A DNA stretch of 64,000 nt from Sipunculus nudus (lineage: Eukaryota > Annelida > Sipuncula > Golfingiida > Sipunculidae). The notes beneath the pieces were generated by a model, which saw only the letters and a list, made by a program, of their open reading frames with translations, had not been told where the DNA came from and did no database searches. Every line of letters starts with the position of its first letter. Within the stretch, counting starts at the first letter, position 1. This document shows, piece by piece, positions 24,240 to 36,049 of this stretch. The stretch spans positions 50,345,058 through 50,409,057 of the forward strand of contig CM049310.1 of the NCBI GenBank assembly GCA_026874595.1, given 5' to 3'. The position numbers and the translations under genes are program-made.

Positions 24240-25550
24240 CGTTACCTGTCGCGGATCAAGACAATTTTGGTTTATACGTCTATACATGCATGGGTTAAGG
24301 TCTATAAAATGTTTTTCGCATTCCTAAGTTTCACCGCTTATGGGATAATAGACAGAACTCATTATTAATATTTTCCAATAAAATAATAAATCGTGCTATA
24401 GTTTTCCCCTTTTGTTTTTGCACTATATATCACGACCAACTATATTTTCATTCACTTGCGGTACTAAAATGTGTATTACTCAAACATACATGTATATAAA
24501 TGTCCTTATATACATATATACATACAGTAGGTATATTAGGTTTGAAGGATATAAGATCACATTTAAACGTATTTTACATGGAGTGGAAATAGTCATAATG
24601 GCTAATGCTAGACATCTCCATGGCACAGATGGTTGCGCTCAGTAGTCTTTAGGAAAATAAGCAAATATATCGTTAAACATGATACGCAAACATATATGGT
24701 ACGTTATGTTTTATGATGTCTTCTAAGGGAAACGCATCATTAAAAAAAAGCACTTCTGTACATTCTGGCAGGAGTTCTGGTATTTAAAAACTCTGGATTC
24801 GGGTTTTCAGTAAAATTAAAGACCTTTTTTAGGAAAATAGCTAATCCGGACATTCATCACACATGGTTTGTCATACTATGAATAATATTTTAGCTTATAT
24901 ATAAGGATAGTATAAATCTTTGAAAGGAGTGGTTATTTATCATACATGCTAATAACTTCAGTTAAACACAAGAAACCTGTCCACATGTCCAGAATATTAA
25001 GCATCTCATTTAAGCCGTTAAGGTAAAAATATGTCAAAACAGTGATTTTATATAGCTCCATAATATATTTTATTCTGTCAATATGTATAATTTTATGGTA
25101 AAGTTTGAAACCATATGCCAAAACATAATATATATCGAGATTTTTTTATTGAACTTTACATTTTTATTTCCTAAATTTGTGATTTAATTAAGATATACAT
25201 CATTGTTACATTATCAATAGACCCGTAAAAGACCTTTCCAGAGATATCTTCATTATAAAAATTGGTTGATTAAATGCGTTGATATTCACATTTCAATCAC
25301 CCCTACTCTTTATAATTTTTCAGCTCAAATGATCAAGCGTGGGCTACAAAACGGTCAAAAGCACGAACTTGATGCCACAACTGATTTGACAGTACTAACC
25401 CCTAGCAGTGATCCAGAGGTATCAGGCCACAATAATATCAAGTCAGACCTTGACCGTGTGGTGAGTTGACCGAAGACCCTTTTGCCAGGTCTGTGCTCCC
25501 TGGCGAATACTATGTTTTCAGCTCGCCGCCGCCGAATAGGTTTCCGGAGA
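24240..25550. other. AT-rich non-coding stretch
   Basis: No exon, RNA gene or repeat array was recognised. Confidence 0.4.
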
Positions 25551-25559
25551 ACTATTCCT

Positions 25560-26560
25560 TAACCATTGGATGGAATTTTACGAAACTCAGAATTATGATC
25601 GGGTCACATGTGGACTGCTGCGCCCTCATATTGGGTTGACCTATACACTTCTCTTCAGAGCGTCCATCTGTGCGTCTGTTTTTACACATAAATGCACATA
25701 GCTTGGGACTCGATTGACCAAACGGCCTGATATATTTTATGTGTAGCTCTTGGATAGCTTTTTTATCATACACCAAACTTGTGTATACATCTTCGGGAGG
25801 TTTCTCGGTTATATGACAGGTGGCTCTACATACATTTATAATTACGCTGCAGACATCCACAATAATATCTAAGGAATGGTTTGACGTGTCGGCCTGATAT
25901 TTTGCATGTGTATAGAGGTTACATAGCTCTTTATCATACAAAAATCTGGTGGCACCACCTGCAAATATTTTGCATGGTGTCTATCTGTTTGTCTGTCTAG
26001 GGTAAAAATCACTCCTATCTCGGCAGTGCTTTGATTTATCTGCCTGTTATTTTGCTTGTGTATACATCTTGTATAGTTTTCTTGTATATATGACAAGTGG
26101 CGCCACCTACATTCAAGTTTACGCTGCAGACATCCATGATGTGTCGGCCTGATATTTTGCATGTGTATGAATCTTATATGGCTCTTTATCATATACAAAA
26201 CTGGTGGCACCACCTGCAACAATTTTGCATATAGTGCCCATCTGTTTGTGTTTCTAGGGTAAAAATCACTCATATCTCGGCAGTAGTTTGACATGTCTGC
26301 CTGAAATTTTGCATGTGTATACACCTTGCATAGTTTTCTTGTTTATATGACAGGTGGCTTCTCTGCCTGAAATTTTGCATGTGTATACATCTTGGATAGA
26401 CTTTTCATTGAGTTGGCAGCTGGCGCCCCCGTAAATCATATTTACACAGCAGACATGCTGAGTATAAACCTTATACATCTCTACAGTTTGAACAAATTTG
26501 GTGTCCCCACCTACAACCATTTTTCCGTGGTGTGCATTTGTTCATCTGCCTAGTGTAACA
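25560..26560. repeat. ~275-bp tandem array, locus 1
   Basis: Three to four degenerate copies of a unit with GACAGGTGGCGCCACCTACA-like, GCTGCAGACATCCA, TTTTGCATGTGTAT and CTCTTTATCATA blocks, spaced about 250-280 bp apart. The same unit forms the array at 46440-47530, and a partial pair occurs at 38130-38400. Weak periodic open frames on the minus strand are by-products. Confidence 0.75.
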
Positions 26561-26910
26561 AGTGGGTTATGATGTTCAGCTGATTGACTAGTTGGTATTG
26601 GCTATAGTGTGACAATAGATGGATTTATGTCTTTGGTACTGGTTGTCCTGAGGGACTGTACAGAAGCCTGAAATTAATCCAGATTACCCATTTGGAGGTG
26701 CATGATGGGTAGGGATCACTAGGTACAAAATTGTCAAGATTAAGCACCAGGGATGATGATACTAGTCTTGATTGAACATTTGCAACCGGGTTTTATATTA
26801 AAAATGATCTTTGGCTAATATTCAGTAACAGCTTGCAGGTAATAGGTAACTGTGCCCTAATTTCAGGTTTCCTGGTGGGGGGGGGGGGGGGGGTCAAAGA
26901 GGCAGTGTAA

Positions 26911-28272
26911 AGCCGGGTACTCACTTCCCGATTTTCAAGCGACATTGTCGGGCGATTTTTTTGGCAGATTTTTTCAAATCGGCTCGATTTAGTTGGCCGA
27001 TTTTGGGTGTCACATTTACCAACGCACGCGTTACCATTTCTCGATTATCGCTCAAGATGGTTGTATAGCTCATCTACTACCGAGCTTTCTAGGAGAAAAC
27101 GAAAAGGAAACACTTGTTCGCTTTGTGTCTTGTCCAAAGAAATAGGCCACGGCGGAAGTGTGATTTGTGGGTTAAATCTTGGTTTAAGCAAAGAGAGGAA
27201 CTAGGACATATATATGTAACGCGCGAAAATAGAAACAGGGCTGACTGTGGACTCGAACCGTAATTGTGACACATAACTCAAACGTTCTACCGTTTGGCTA
27301 ATAAAACAGGCTTCACTAGCAAGGCCAGTAGGAACGCTTTTGTCTGTCCGATTCCATATACGATACACTTGTATGCGACTGAGAAGATCTGCTTCTGTAC
27401 CTGCATTCAACTGCTGGATTTGGTAAAACCAAACATCCAGCACCAGGATACTACATTCCGGAGGGTTATTTCACCAGGCACCTACTCATGTTTAGAAAAT
27501 GATATTCTATGTTTGTGTGATTCCTAGTTATATCCTGTTTCTAGGAATTCAAAGAAGTGATATGTATTCTTCTATCTTGTAAATCAGCTTACACTCGATC
27601 ATTCTTTTTCATTTGACTGCTACATTCAACAAGCACCAACAGCGGCAGATATTTTGCGTGATTAGGTTTAATTTTTTGTTATTAAATCTCGTAGAAGTGT
27701 GTTGATCGGTTATGTGTCTATATACATGATCAGTAATTCAAATCAAGCAGCAACAAATAGGCGTTTGCAAACATAAACCTGTTCGATCAGTCTTGCTAAA
27801 GACAAATTACAAATGCCATAACATTTCGCACACTGTAATTATAGGAAAAAAACTCCTTTATAATGATTGATAAATTACAGGTCGTCTTATAGAAATACAT
27901 GAAAGTTGAATCTTTGGTTAAATCGGTCTTGGATTCTTATTAAAAAAACCCCCAGAATTATGTCATTATACACCCATAATGAAAAAAATTAAAGTAACAA
28001 CGTGCAAGAAGTGAACTCTGACCCAACAAAAATAAACAAAATCGATTGACTTTGTCGCACACATTGGCTCACTACATGATTTCGCTAATCGCCCGATAAA
28101 ATCGGCCGATTTTCTATGACAGTGCCAGACTCTTGGCGTCGGCGATTTTTCACGGCGACGCCGACAAAATCGCGTCGCTTGGGGTGACACTACACGACAA
28201 TGTACCCCAGTCGGTACATAGTGGGCCGATTCTATGAATCGGCCGATAAAATCGGTAAGTGAGCCGCCGACT
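26911..28272. mobile_element. PIF/Harbinger-like non-autonomous DNA transposon
   Basis: The left end starts AGCCGGGTACTCACTTCCCG and the right end, read inverted, starts AGTCGGCGGCTCACTTACCG; about 20 of 25 terminal bases match. TAA flanks both ends (26908-26910 and 28273-28275), the 3-bp target duplication expected of PIF/Harbinger elements. Subterminal CGATTTT and GGCCGATTTT motifs repeat near both ends. No transposase is encoded in 1.36 kb. A tRNA-like segment lies inside (see 27240-27310). Confidence 0.65.
27240..27310 (-). other. tRNA-like (pol III box A/B) segment inside the DNA transposon
   Basis: On the minus strand, TAGCCAAACGG (27290-27300) matches a box A and GGTTCGAGTCC (27249-27259) matches a box B at normal tRNA spacing. 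Arms outside these boxes do not pair convincingly, so this is more likely a SINE head or tRNA relic than a working tRNA gene. Confidence 0.45.
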
Positions 28273-28870
28273 TAAAATAATTGCTGTCATTTGACGGTCT
28301 CTGAAATAGAGGGAAAAATGCATGAAAAATAGAAAAAATACAGGTGGCACCACCAGTCTTCACAAACTGATAAATCTAATCATGATCAATGAAAATGCAA
28401 GGTTTCAGAACACCAGATGGAACCACAGCTAAGAGACGGACATGATTGCTGTCAATTGTCGGTCTCAAATATTGAGAAAAAATTGCGTGATAAATGCTAA
28501 AAATACAGTAAGCGCCACCAGGCTTCTGAAACTGATAAAACTAGTGATGACCAATAAGAATACTAGGCTTCAGAACACTAGAAGGAACCACAGCTAAGAA
28601 ACTGACATGATTGCTGTCGTTTATCAGTCTCAAAATAGCGAAAAAATGCGTAAAAATACAGGTGGCCTCATTAGTCTTCAGGAACTGATAAAACTGGTCA
28701 TTATCAATAAGCATGCCAAGTTACTAGATGGAACTACGGCTGAGAAACTAACATGATTGTTGTTATTTGTCGGTCTCAAATATTGAGACTATTGCGTAAA
28801 AATAGAAAAAAAACAGGTGGCGCCACCAGTCTTCATGAACTGATCAAACTAATCATGATAAATTTCACGC
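28265..28870. repeat. ~165-bp tandem array
   Basis: Four copies of a module marked by GCTGTCATTTGACGGTCTC variants at about 28279, 28445, 28610 and 28752, each followed by AAAAATACAGGTGGC and a CTGATAAAACT-like block. Related copies are at 11710-12020. The array begins at the right end of the Harbinger-like element and leads into dispersed repeat sequence at 28900-29810. Confidence 0.75.
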
Positions 28871-28899
28871 AAGGTTTTAAGGTAATCCATGCGTTAATT

Positions 28900-29815
28900 A
28901 TTGAGATACTGGAGCTTGAGTGACAAAATTTACTGGAAAAAGAATTATTTTTTATGGGGGGCGGGGCGTGTAAACAAGCGCCGTAACTCAAAGAATATAA
29001 GTCACAGTGACCTAATTTTTTATTTAAAAGAAAATTTTATTATGGACCTCTATGGATGTCAAGTTAAAAGTTTCTAAGTCTAACGGTTACGATTTGAGTC
29101 CTGCTAACGAACGAACAGCAGGACGACCCATCACTTAAACCAAGATTGCTTACAGTCAGCTGTAATAAACATGTGTAAAAAATTCTGTGGCACCACCAGT
29201 CTCCGTTAGCTGATGAAACACTCAATGATCGATATGCATGCAAAGAACTATGGCTATCAATGCATTAGTTATTCGGATACTGGAACTTTTGTATATCAAT
29301 TTTTTAATTATCCCGGGGGTTCTAACAACCCCCATAGCTCAATAGGTAACAGAGACCTAGTTTCAGGTTTCCAAGGAGATTTTTTTATTGACCTCCAAGG
29401 ATGTCAAATTAGAAGATTCTTGGTCCAACGGTTACTTTTTGTGCCCTGTTAACAGGCGACTGCTCCATTTGAAGGTTTCAAAAATAGAAAAAAAACATAC
29501 AAACAAATTCGAAAAAAAATTACAGGTGGCGTCACCGGTCTGCAGGAACTGATGAAACATTCCCTGATCAATATGCATGCCAAGAATCATGGCGATGAAT
29601 GCATTATTTATTCAGATAGCAGAGGTTTTTTATCAAATTATTGATTATTCGGAGGGGGGGGGGGGGTACTTATGAGCCCCATAGCATATGGATAACAGAA
29701 ACCTAATTTCAGGTTTACGAGGAAATGTTTCATGGTACTCCCTGGATGTACAGTTGGTAGTTTCTAAGTCTACCGGTTACGATCTGTGCTATGCTAACTG
29801 CCGGATGGCCGGACG
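28900..29815 (-). repeat. Dispersed repeat copies (two tandem-like units)
   Basis: Two successive copies with a GAGCCCCATAGC-like block, a TCAGGTTT block, a GGATGTCAA block and an ACGGTTACGATTTG-like block at about 28980-29130 and 29320-29460, and a third partial copy at 29660-29810. A poly-G tract lies at 29656. They match the family seen near 12050-12314 and 4354-5010. The short open frame at 29213-29452 is a by-product. Confidence 0.5.
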
Positions 29816-29904
29816 GAAGGGCAAAAGGTGATAGCTATAGCTTATCCATCGGTAATTTTGCATGTGCATACTGTTACAGATGTCTGTTTTATTGTACGCA
29901 GGTC

Positions 29905-30766
29905 TGTTACATGTGTTGATGACACTTGATTCGTGTGGCGCGTGCGTGGCTCGTTGCTGTAGCAGTCTTGCCTGGCCGGGTGTTGCAGGCTCGGTGTAAT
30001 CCGCATTGGTTGAACTCTGATGTGTAAAGACACAGCGCTCATCTTGAACATCTGGGCTGCTCGCGCTCAATGAGCGCGTCTTGTTTTGTTCTTTGGGTGT
30101 GTGTATTATGTATTGTTGGGTTCATTGGATTGTACGTGAAATAGAAGTTTCTGGGCTTTGAGTGGAGAAGCTATTAATTAGGGCTGTGTTTAAAGCAGGG
30201 AGGTAGGGAGAGAGAAATATTCCAGCGGACACGGAAGAGCGTGAGTCACTTTTGGACCTATCCGATAATTGCAGTAGTGTCAGAGATTCTACGAACTCTA
30301 GGCAGATTAAGTGTGGCCTGTCTCCAGTTTGCTTTCGGGATAATTACAAGAACTTCACTTTTGGATTACAACAGATTGATTTTGTGATTGAATTGGACTA
30401 TTATTCTCTGAGTAGATTTATGTGAACTGTTCATCTGGATTATACGTTTTAAAGAACTTGTTGTTTCTGTGACAGTGGTGATATCCAGGTACTGTACACT
30501 TTATATATTATACTGGGTAATTGCATTGATTTACTGTTATACTATTGTTATACTAAGAAATTATATTTATTTAGTGTATTGTAATGTTAGGGTTGTTTTT
30601 TTAAATAATAAATCATCATTATTTGTTAACAAAAAAAGTGACCTCTTTCTTCATTATCCTTGATATTTCACGCTGCCTAGTGTTACAGAATCTGATTTTT
30701 TTATCCCCATAACATAATTTATGCTCGTCACAACTACGTGATCTGTTGTTATAAGGTTCCGTAACA
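29905..30766 (+). repeat. 5' LTR of the old element
   Basis: Starts TGTTACATGTG and ends CCGTAACA. Shared landmarks with the right LTR: AGAAGTTTCTGGGCTT, CCAGCGGACACG, AACTTCACTTTTGGATTACA, TAGTGTATTGTAATGTTAGG and TTTCACGCTGCCTAGTGTT. A GGGGCTGTGTTTA-type block preceded by a TATAAATA-like sequence in the right LTR suggests the U3/R region. Confidence 0.75.
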
Positions 30767-30772
30767 TTAAAT

Positions 30773-30790
30773 TGGGGGCTCGTCCGGGAT
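30773..30790 (+). promoter_or_regulatory. Primer binding site, tRNA-Pro type
   Basis: TGGGGGCTCGTCCGGGAT lies 6 nt after the LTR end. This 18-mer is the complement of the 3' end of proline tRNA, the primer used by many gammaretrovirus-like and some gypsy elements. It is intact although the element around it is decayed. Confidence 0.88.
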
Positions 30791-30899
30791 TCTTAATAGT
30801 TTTGAAAATTTATTAGGCCTTAACCTAGACACAGTGTTTACATTACATTGTTTACAAGATTTATATCAGTGTTTTTTTTTATTGTTTTAACGTTTTAAC

Positions 30900-31120
30900 A
30901 AGGCAGATTTCAAGCCTGAGACATTTGTTGAAGATCCCAACCCTGATCAACTTGAACAGTTGACAAAATATCAGTCGTTGCGTTTGGGACAACACTTAGG
31001 GCTAGGTAAGAAAAAAAGCTTTGAGAAAGCCTCATATCATTGCTAAAATCATGCAAGATCTAGTTAGCAATGGTTTAATTGAAGAGAGTAATGTGGAAAC
31101 ATAAAAAAATGACAGCTTTG
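30900..31120 (+). pseudogene. Gag-like fragment of the old LTR element, frameshifted
   Basis: One frame from 30900 gives FKPETFVEDPNPDQLEQLTK and runs to TAA at 31044-31046; the next part continues in another frame (KPHIIAKIMQDLVSNGLIE) from about 31027 to a TAA. This is an acidic, leucine-rich N-terminal Gag-like segment interrupted by a frameshift and deleted downstream. Function is lost. Family assignment beyond LTR-element Gag is not possible from the fragment. Confidence 0.5.
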
Positions 31121-31337
31121 ATATGCAGTTAGAATTAAAACAAATTAGAAATGCAAGAACGGTTATGGTATACTTGCTGATTGCTTATCGAGATGTTTAT
31201 GAAATGTTGTAAACGAGATCTTTATGTAATGTTGTAAATAAGATGGTTTTGAAATGTTGTAAAAATTTAGTGATTGTGATCGCAAAAAGAAAGTTTTTTC
31301 TTAGAGAAATCTTTCTTTTTTCTTACAGGAGGGTGAG

Positions 31338-32126
31338 TGTTACATGTATCTGTATATTATGCGCCTGGCATTCTGATTCGTGTAAGGATATGGCCCTTGG
31401 CGTTTCTGTGGGAACCGTGCTGGTCGAACCCTGGCTTGCAGAGAGAGCGCTCGTTGTAGTCTTTATGGGTCTGTTCATGCGCTATGAGCGCGTATGTGTT
31501 GTGTTCTATGGAATGTTCGTGAATATGGAAGTTTCTGGGCTTCGGGTGAAAAAGCTATAAATAGGGGCTGTGTTTAGAGCCGACAGAGAGAAAAATACCA
31601 GCGGACACGAAAGAGTGTGACTCTCTAGTGAGCGTTTTTAGGACCTTTCCAATAATTGCAGAACTTATAACAGACTTTATATACGGATTGTATTCAGTTT
31701 GCCTTTGGGATTATTACCAGAACTTCACTTTTGGATTACAACAGATTGTTTTCGAGTTTTAATCGGACTATTCTCTGGGAAGATTTATTTGAACAATTTA
31801 CGTGGATTATTTGTGTTAAAGGACTCTTGTTGAACTATAACAGTGGTGGTCTCCATGCAGAATCAAAGCCTAGGATCCGGACTCTGGTACTGTACATTTT
31901 TATTATTGTTATACTGTGTAATTGTATTGATTTAGTGTATTGTAATGTTAGGATTGTTCTAAGAAAAAATTATAATTATTTGTTAACAAAAAACCACTGA
32001 CTCCTTTATTCATTCCCCTAGACATTTCACGCTGCCTAGTGTTGCGGAATCTGATTTTTTTTATCTCCGTAACAAAATTTATGTTCGTTACCACAACGTG
32101 ATCTGTTATTGTTAGGTTCTGTTATA
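31338..32126 (+). repeat. 3' LTR of the old element
   Basis: Starts TGTTACATGTATCTG directly after a GGAGGGTGAG purine-rich run. It shows GAAAAAGCTATAAATAGG (a TATA-like box) upstream of a GGCTGTGTTTAGAG block. The end is blurred by the following TA tract. An ATG-open frame across its start (31243-31560) is incidental. Confidence 0.75.

Positions 32127-32217
<91 letters not shown>
32127..32217. repeat. (TA)n microsatellite with TG interruptions
   Basis: About 90 bp of TA repeats with two TG interruptions at the end of the old LTR. It produces a spurious isoleucine/tyrosine frame on the minus strand. Confidence 0.95.
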
Positions 32218-32219
<2 letters not shown>

Positions 32220-35200
32220 ATATGACGAATTGTGCCATGGTGCAATTAATATGCTAGTACTTGTGGTAAGGATAGAGTAAGCGGTTTGCTATATGCATGA
32301 TTGGCTCTGAGGTAGGACTATATTGTGAGAAACGCCCGAATGTATTGTACTTATTGACACAGGTATGAGCCACCAGTATTTTGATGTACATAAAATGTGA
32401 AACCTAAAGAAATGAATATGTTACTTTAAGTGTATATATCCATTAATAGAACAGAGTACAGCAGGAACTAAATGTATAGATATACAGCAGTGTGCTACGT
32501 TTATGTAAATGTGAAGATATTATGTTTGTTATGTAAAATAAGCTTTGATATATCTATGCTGAGGCTTCCCAAATTTTTACTTTCGGCAAGCAGAAAGCCA
32601 TTAGATTAAAGGGATATTTTGAAAAAATATCTTCTATTACTACGTTTATAGATACAGCACATTGTATAAAGTACTATTAGATTAAAGTTGTACATAAAGA
32701 CATGACAAACTGAGCACATTTTTTGTAATATAAATATGTGATTATTAGTCCATATGACAACCATCAAACATTTAGAAAATTGGAGCTGGCATAAAATATA
32801 GCCTAAAGATAATAATGCCATTTGTGTTTGTATTTATTTGATTTATAAGACTGGTTTAGATGGCTTATCATGGTGTCTGAACAAGATCTTAATTTATAAG
32901 AATTTTAAAGATGTAAGCCTTATAATAATATTTAAACAATGATCATATAAATCTAGTGAATAAGAGCTGAAAATGGTGCCCTATAATTCATGATGTGACT
33001 AACCATTTACCTTACAGGACCATCTCCTTTGTCTTTGTTTTAACATATTCACCGTCTCATTAACGGTTAAGTCAGTATGGTAAGGGGAGCCATACTCACA
33101 GTTAGCAGTTCCAACTATAGGCATATATTCACGGACCTATACTTGCGAGGAGAGCAGATCTTATGAGAATATACATGTACTTCCAAATTTAGAGTAAACA
33201 TGGAGTCTTACCAGTTACCTGTACAATTGGGCCGAATAACTGACCAAATACCACGTGACAAATAGCCGACGCATGTCCTATTTGCGTAGCCCGTGAGCCG
33301 ATAAGCAGAGCACAGGCGCTTGAATTGTTATTAGTATAGATCTGGGTTCAATTTGTTCCTTTTCTGGTTATTTCTTTATAACTATTACTTATATTGCATT
33401 TTCCCTGCGTTTTTCGCACTATATGGTCCATCTCTTTGTTATTTACTTAATATTTGAGATAGGCTGGCAAGGAGCCCCCGTTGTCAGACACGACAGCCAT
33501 GGCACATCGGTTTCAGGCTAAATTTGGAGTACATGCGTGATTGGCTGAACCTTTGTTACGTCAGCGGTGTCACCATCCGATGACTCCAGTAGTAGACATA
33601 CCAGGTCACGTGGTCCTATTTATTTAGATGGCCTGGGGTCACCAAGCCCTGAAGGAGAGTAGTGAATGGCCTGGCTTTCTCTGTTTGGCTCTAGCCATCA
33701 TGTGGTGGAGCATCAAAAACACTCCATTGTTTTGATTTTTAAGTATTTAAAGCATAATCTCCAATAATTTTGACAGTAATAGTCAATTATTTTTAAATCT
33801 GTGGCCAGTCAAAGAGATGTTGTCCAAATGCTTGTTTGGGACTGCTTGGTGGGGTATTTTGGGCTTCACTGCATTCGGGCCAGGATGGTTAAAAAAGGAG
33901 ATACACAAGCCAATTTTTTCTTGGTCTAGTTTGACTGAAGAAACAAATTCTCAGGTAAAAAAAGGTTTGATATCAGAATTTATTTTGAAAATTATTTAAA
34001 AGAGGCCCAAACCTCAGGTGTTTTATAGATGTTATATAGGGAAAATAAATACAGCCACGTGTCCTACCATCCAATCAGAAAGTGCGTCCTCGGTTGCTAT
34101 GCCATGCTGTCGGTTCTAACAACGGGGACTTCTTGTCAGCCTATCTCAAATATTTAGTAAATAATGAAGAGACGGATCATATAGTCAGAAAAACGCCTGG
34201 AAAATGTCAGATAAGTAATAGTTATAAGGAAATGACCAAAAAAGGAACAAATTTAACACTAATAGCAATTCAAGCGCCTGTGACCAGAGCGACACGCATA
34301 CAGGGCCCTCTGGCCGTAGTACCTTGGTCTGCCACCAGAGTACTTCACGTAGCCGTTCTGTGGGCGAGGCAAGCCACTGTATATCGTTCCTTAGATGAAA
34401 AAAATAAGGACGACAGTAAGCTAGTATACACGCTCTTTTTACATCATCATCGGCTGCAGCAGTTGGTCATTAATATAGTTATCCACTTCTCCACCAGGTG
34501 TAATTACTTTCCTCTTTTACTCCGATGGGAGGGTATGTGTTCATCCCTTTCCTTCTGTGTGTGTTGGTGTGTTCTGGACAGTCACGCAGTAATGAACTAA
34601 ATCTCATGAAATTTGGTGAATTCGCCAATGAAGAATCGATTAGATTTTCGTGTGGATCCGGACCATGATCCGGACCGAGAACGTCATCAAGGAATAGTAA
34701 AAATGTACAGTCACTTAAACCTGGGAATATGGGCCGAATAAGTGAATGCAAAGAAGGTTTAGGAGTATCAAGCAAGAGCAAAACACATGACGGAGGCTTG
34801 CATTCCTTAGAATGCAGATTTTTAGTTTCAAATTTTGTTCACGGGGCCACCTTTTTAATAATACGTTTATTTTTTTCTTTATTTACAGAATGCGGTTTTC
34901 CTAAATGGGTTTTTGGTCGTCTGCCTTTTTCTTCAGAGAGAACGCTTTGTTCCAATTTTGAATGGTGATATGACAAGAGTTTCTGAGTGAAGGCAGACTC
35001 TAAGAAAGCGAACTGGGAGAAACCACAATGAGGAGCAAGTGGGAGACGCCGTAATAACTTGCAGCTGTGTGTATGTTTTGCTTAAAGTATCAAAATGACT
35101 TTTAAGCCATACGTTTAGTTCAATATTATTAATGCCTGAAACCATTCAGACTACGACACTTTTTAATTTTACAAACTTGATTCTGCTTTGAGCTAAATGG

Positions 35201-35819
35201 AAAAAATAAGATGTTAGAATATACTCTGCTTGTAAGTATAAGATAAAAATGTAATTGACAGAATTGCAAATATTTTGTGCTCCTATGCGCCACCGGGTTC
35301 GAAAGAAATATGAGAGGTGGGCGCCTTGGGGGTCCACAATAAGCTCAGTTCCGAAGTTAACTCGCAATGATTTCCCCATTACGATTAGTCGTAACGTCAG
35401 ACGCACCCACTTCTTAGTACTCGTAAATGGTTCTACGTGGTACGACCCCCAGCCCAGAGAGGCCGAGGACTCGTACGTCACATGGCCACTCGGTAGTTTT
35501 CGCACGACACAACTTCCCATTCAACGATATGTCGGTAGTATTCGCACGAGTTGTCGTATGGATCCATAAAATGCGGTCAGACGAGACCCTTAAACTTTCA
35601 CCGACTGACGTGGCTAACTGTGTTACCGCAATATCAGAGGTAGCGGTGAAAAAATATGAAAAGACACGGGTGAGGGTCATGGAAATGCATACAGCTGTTA
35701 TTTGTATTAAATAAAAGAGCAGTTCTTTAGCGTAATGTATTTTACTTAATCCAGTACGTTAAAGACTGAACAGAAATTTATATATTACAATGTTTGTTCG
35801 TTTGAGATTTAACTATTTG
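32218..35819. other. Intergenic sequence, no supported gene
   Basis: Mostly unique-looking AT-rich sequence. A tRNA-like string near 33285-33370 (GAGCCGATAAGCAGAGCAC then GATCTGGGTTCAATTTG) may be a SINE head but is weak. Open frames at 34082-34600 and 35146-35714 show no domain pattern, splice context or codon regularity that I can defend. Confidence 0.4.
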
Positions 35820-35993
35820 TTACACGGCGGGGTGGCGCCACTCCATTAACCATCCGTTTGGCAGTTGCGCGATGATGAGCCGAGGAGCTGGTAATCGGTT
35901 GAGCAACTGAACCGAGCGACCGTCCCAAAGTTGACCCTGCAAGAAGAGGGCGTTGCTGCGCCGTTCGCTGGCCTTCCTGGGAAAATGTAACAC
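35820..35993 (-). pseudogene. Broken CCP exon, inverted relative to genes 1 and 2
   Basis: On the minus strand this segment aligns over nearly its whole length with the CCP exon of gene 2 (63727-63906): shared blocks include AGGAAGGCCAGC-like, AACGCCCTCTTCT, AACTTTGGGACGGTCGCTCG and TGGAGTGGCGCCACCCCG. The acceptor CACAG is kept. Lesions: about 4 nt missing at the first-cysteine position (frameshift), an in-frame TAA shortly before the TGGAGTGGC block, and loss of the GTAAGT donor. It therefore cannot contribute a CCP module. I infer a local exon copy moved in inverted orientation. No partner TSP1/EGF exon is seen beside it. Confidence 0.8.
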
Positions 35994-36049
35994 CTGTGAC
36001 ATGAAAGGGTTTACCACACTCCAGACATCTGGTACAATCAAAGTTAATT

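Larger units (their letters stand above)
29905..32126 (+). mobile_element. Old, internally deleted LTR retroelement (tRNA-Pro primed)
   Basis: Two direct repeats beginning TGTTACATGT, 29905-30766 (862 bp, ending GTAACA) and 31338 to about 32126, flank only ~570 bp of internal sequence. Immediately after the left LTR is an 18-base match to the primer site used with proline tRNA. A purine run AGGAGGG precedes the right LTR. The internal part keeps a fragment of a Gag-like frame. The LTRs differ at many positions and by indels, so the insertion is old. No pol remains, and the right end merges into a TA microsatellite. Confidence 0.8.

Noticed and set aside
32036-32245. ORF of alternating Ile/Tyr
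   Set aside because: Translation of a TA microsatellite.
33285-33370. tRNA-like string with GATCTGGGTTCAATTTG
   Set aside because: Box-B-like only; no convincing box A spacing or SINE body.
34082-34600. 172-codon plus-strand ORF
   Set aside because: No recognisable domain, splice site context or repeat family; composition looks random. Might be revisited with transcripts.
35146-35714. Overlapping ORFs on both strands, 88-124 codons
   Set aside because: Openness on both strands in a GC-richer patch without motifs; could be a worn mobile element but no family is identifiable.
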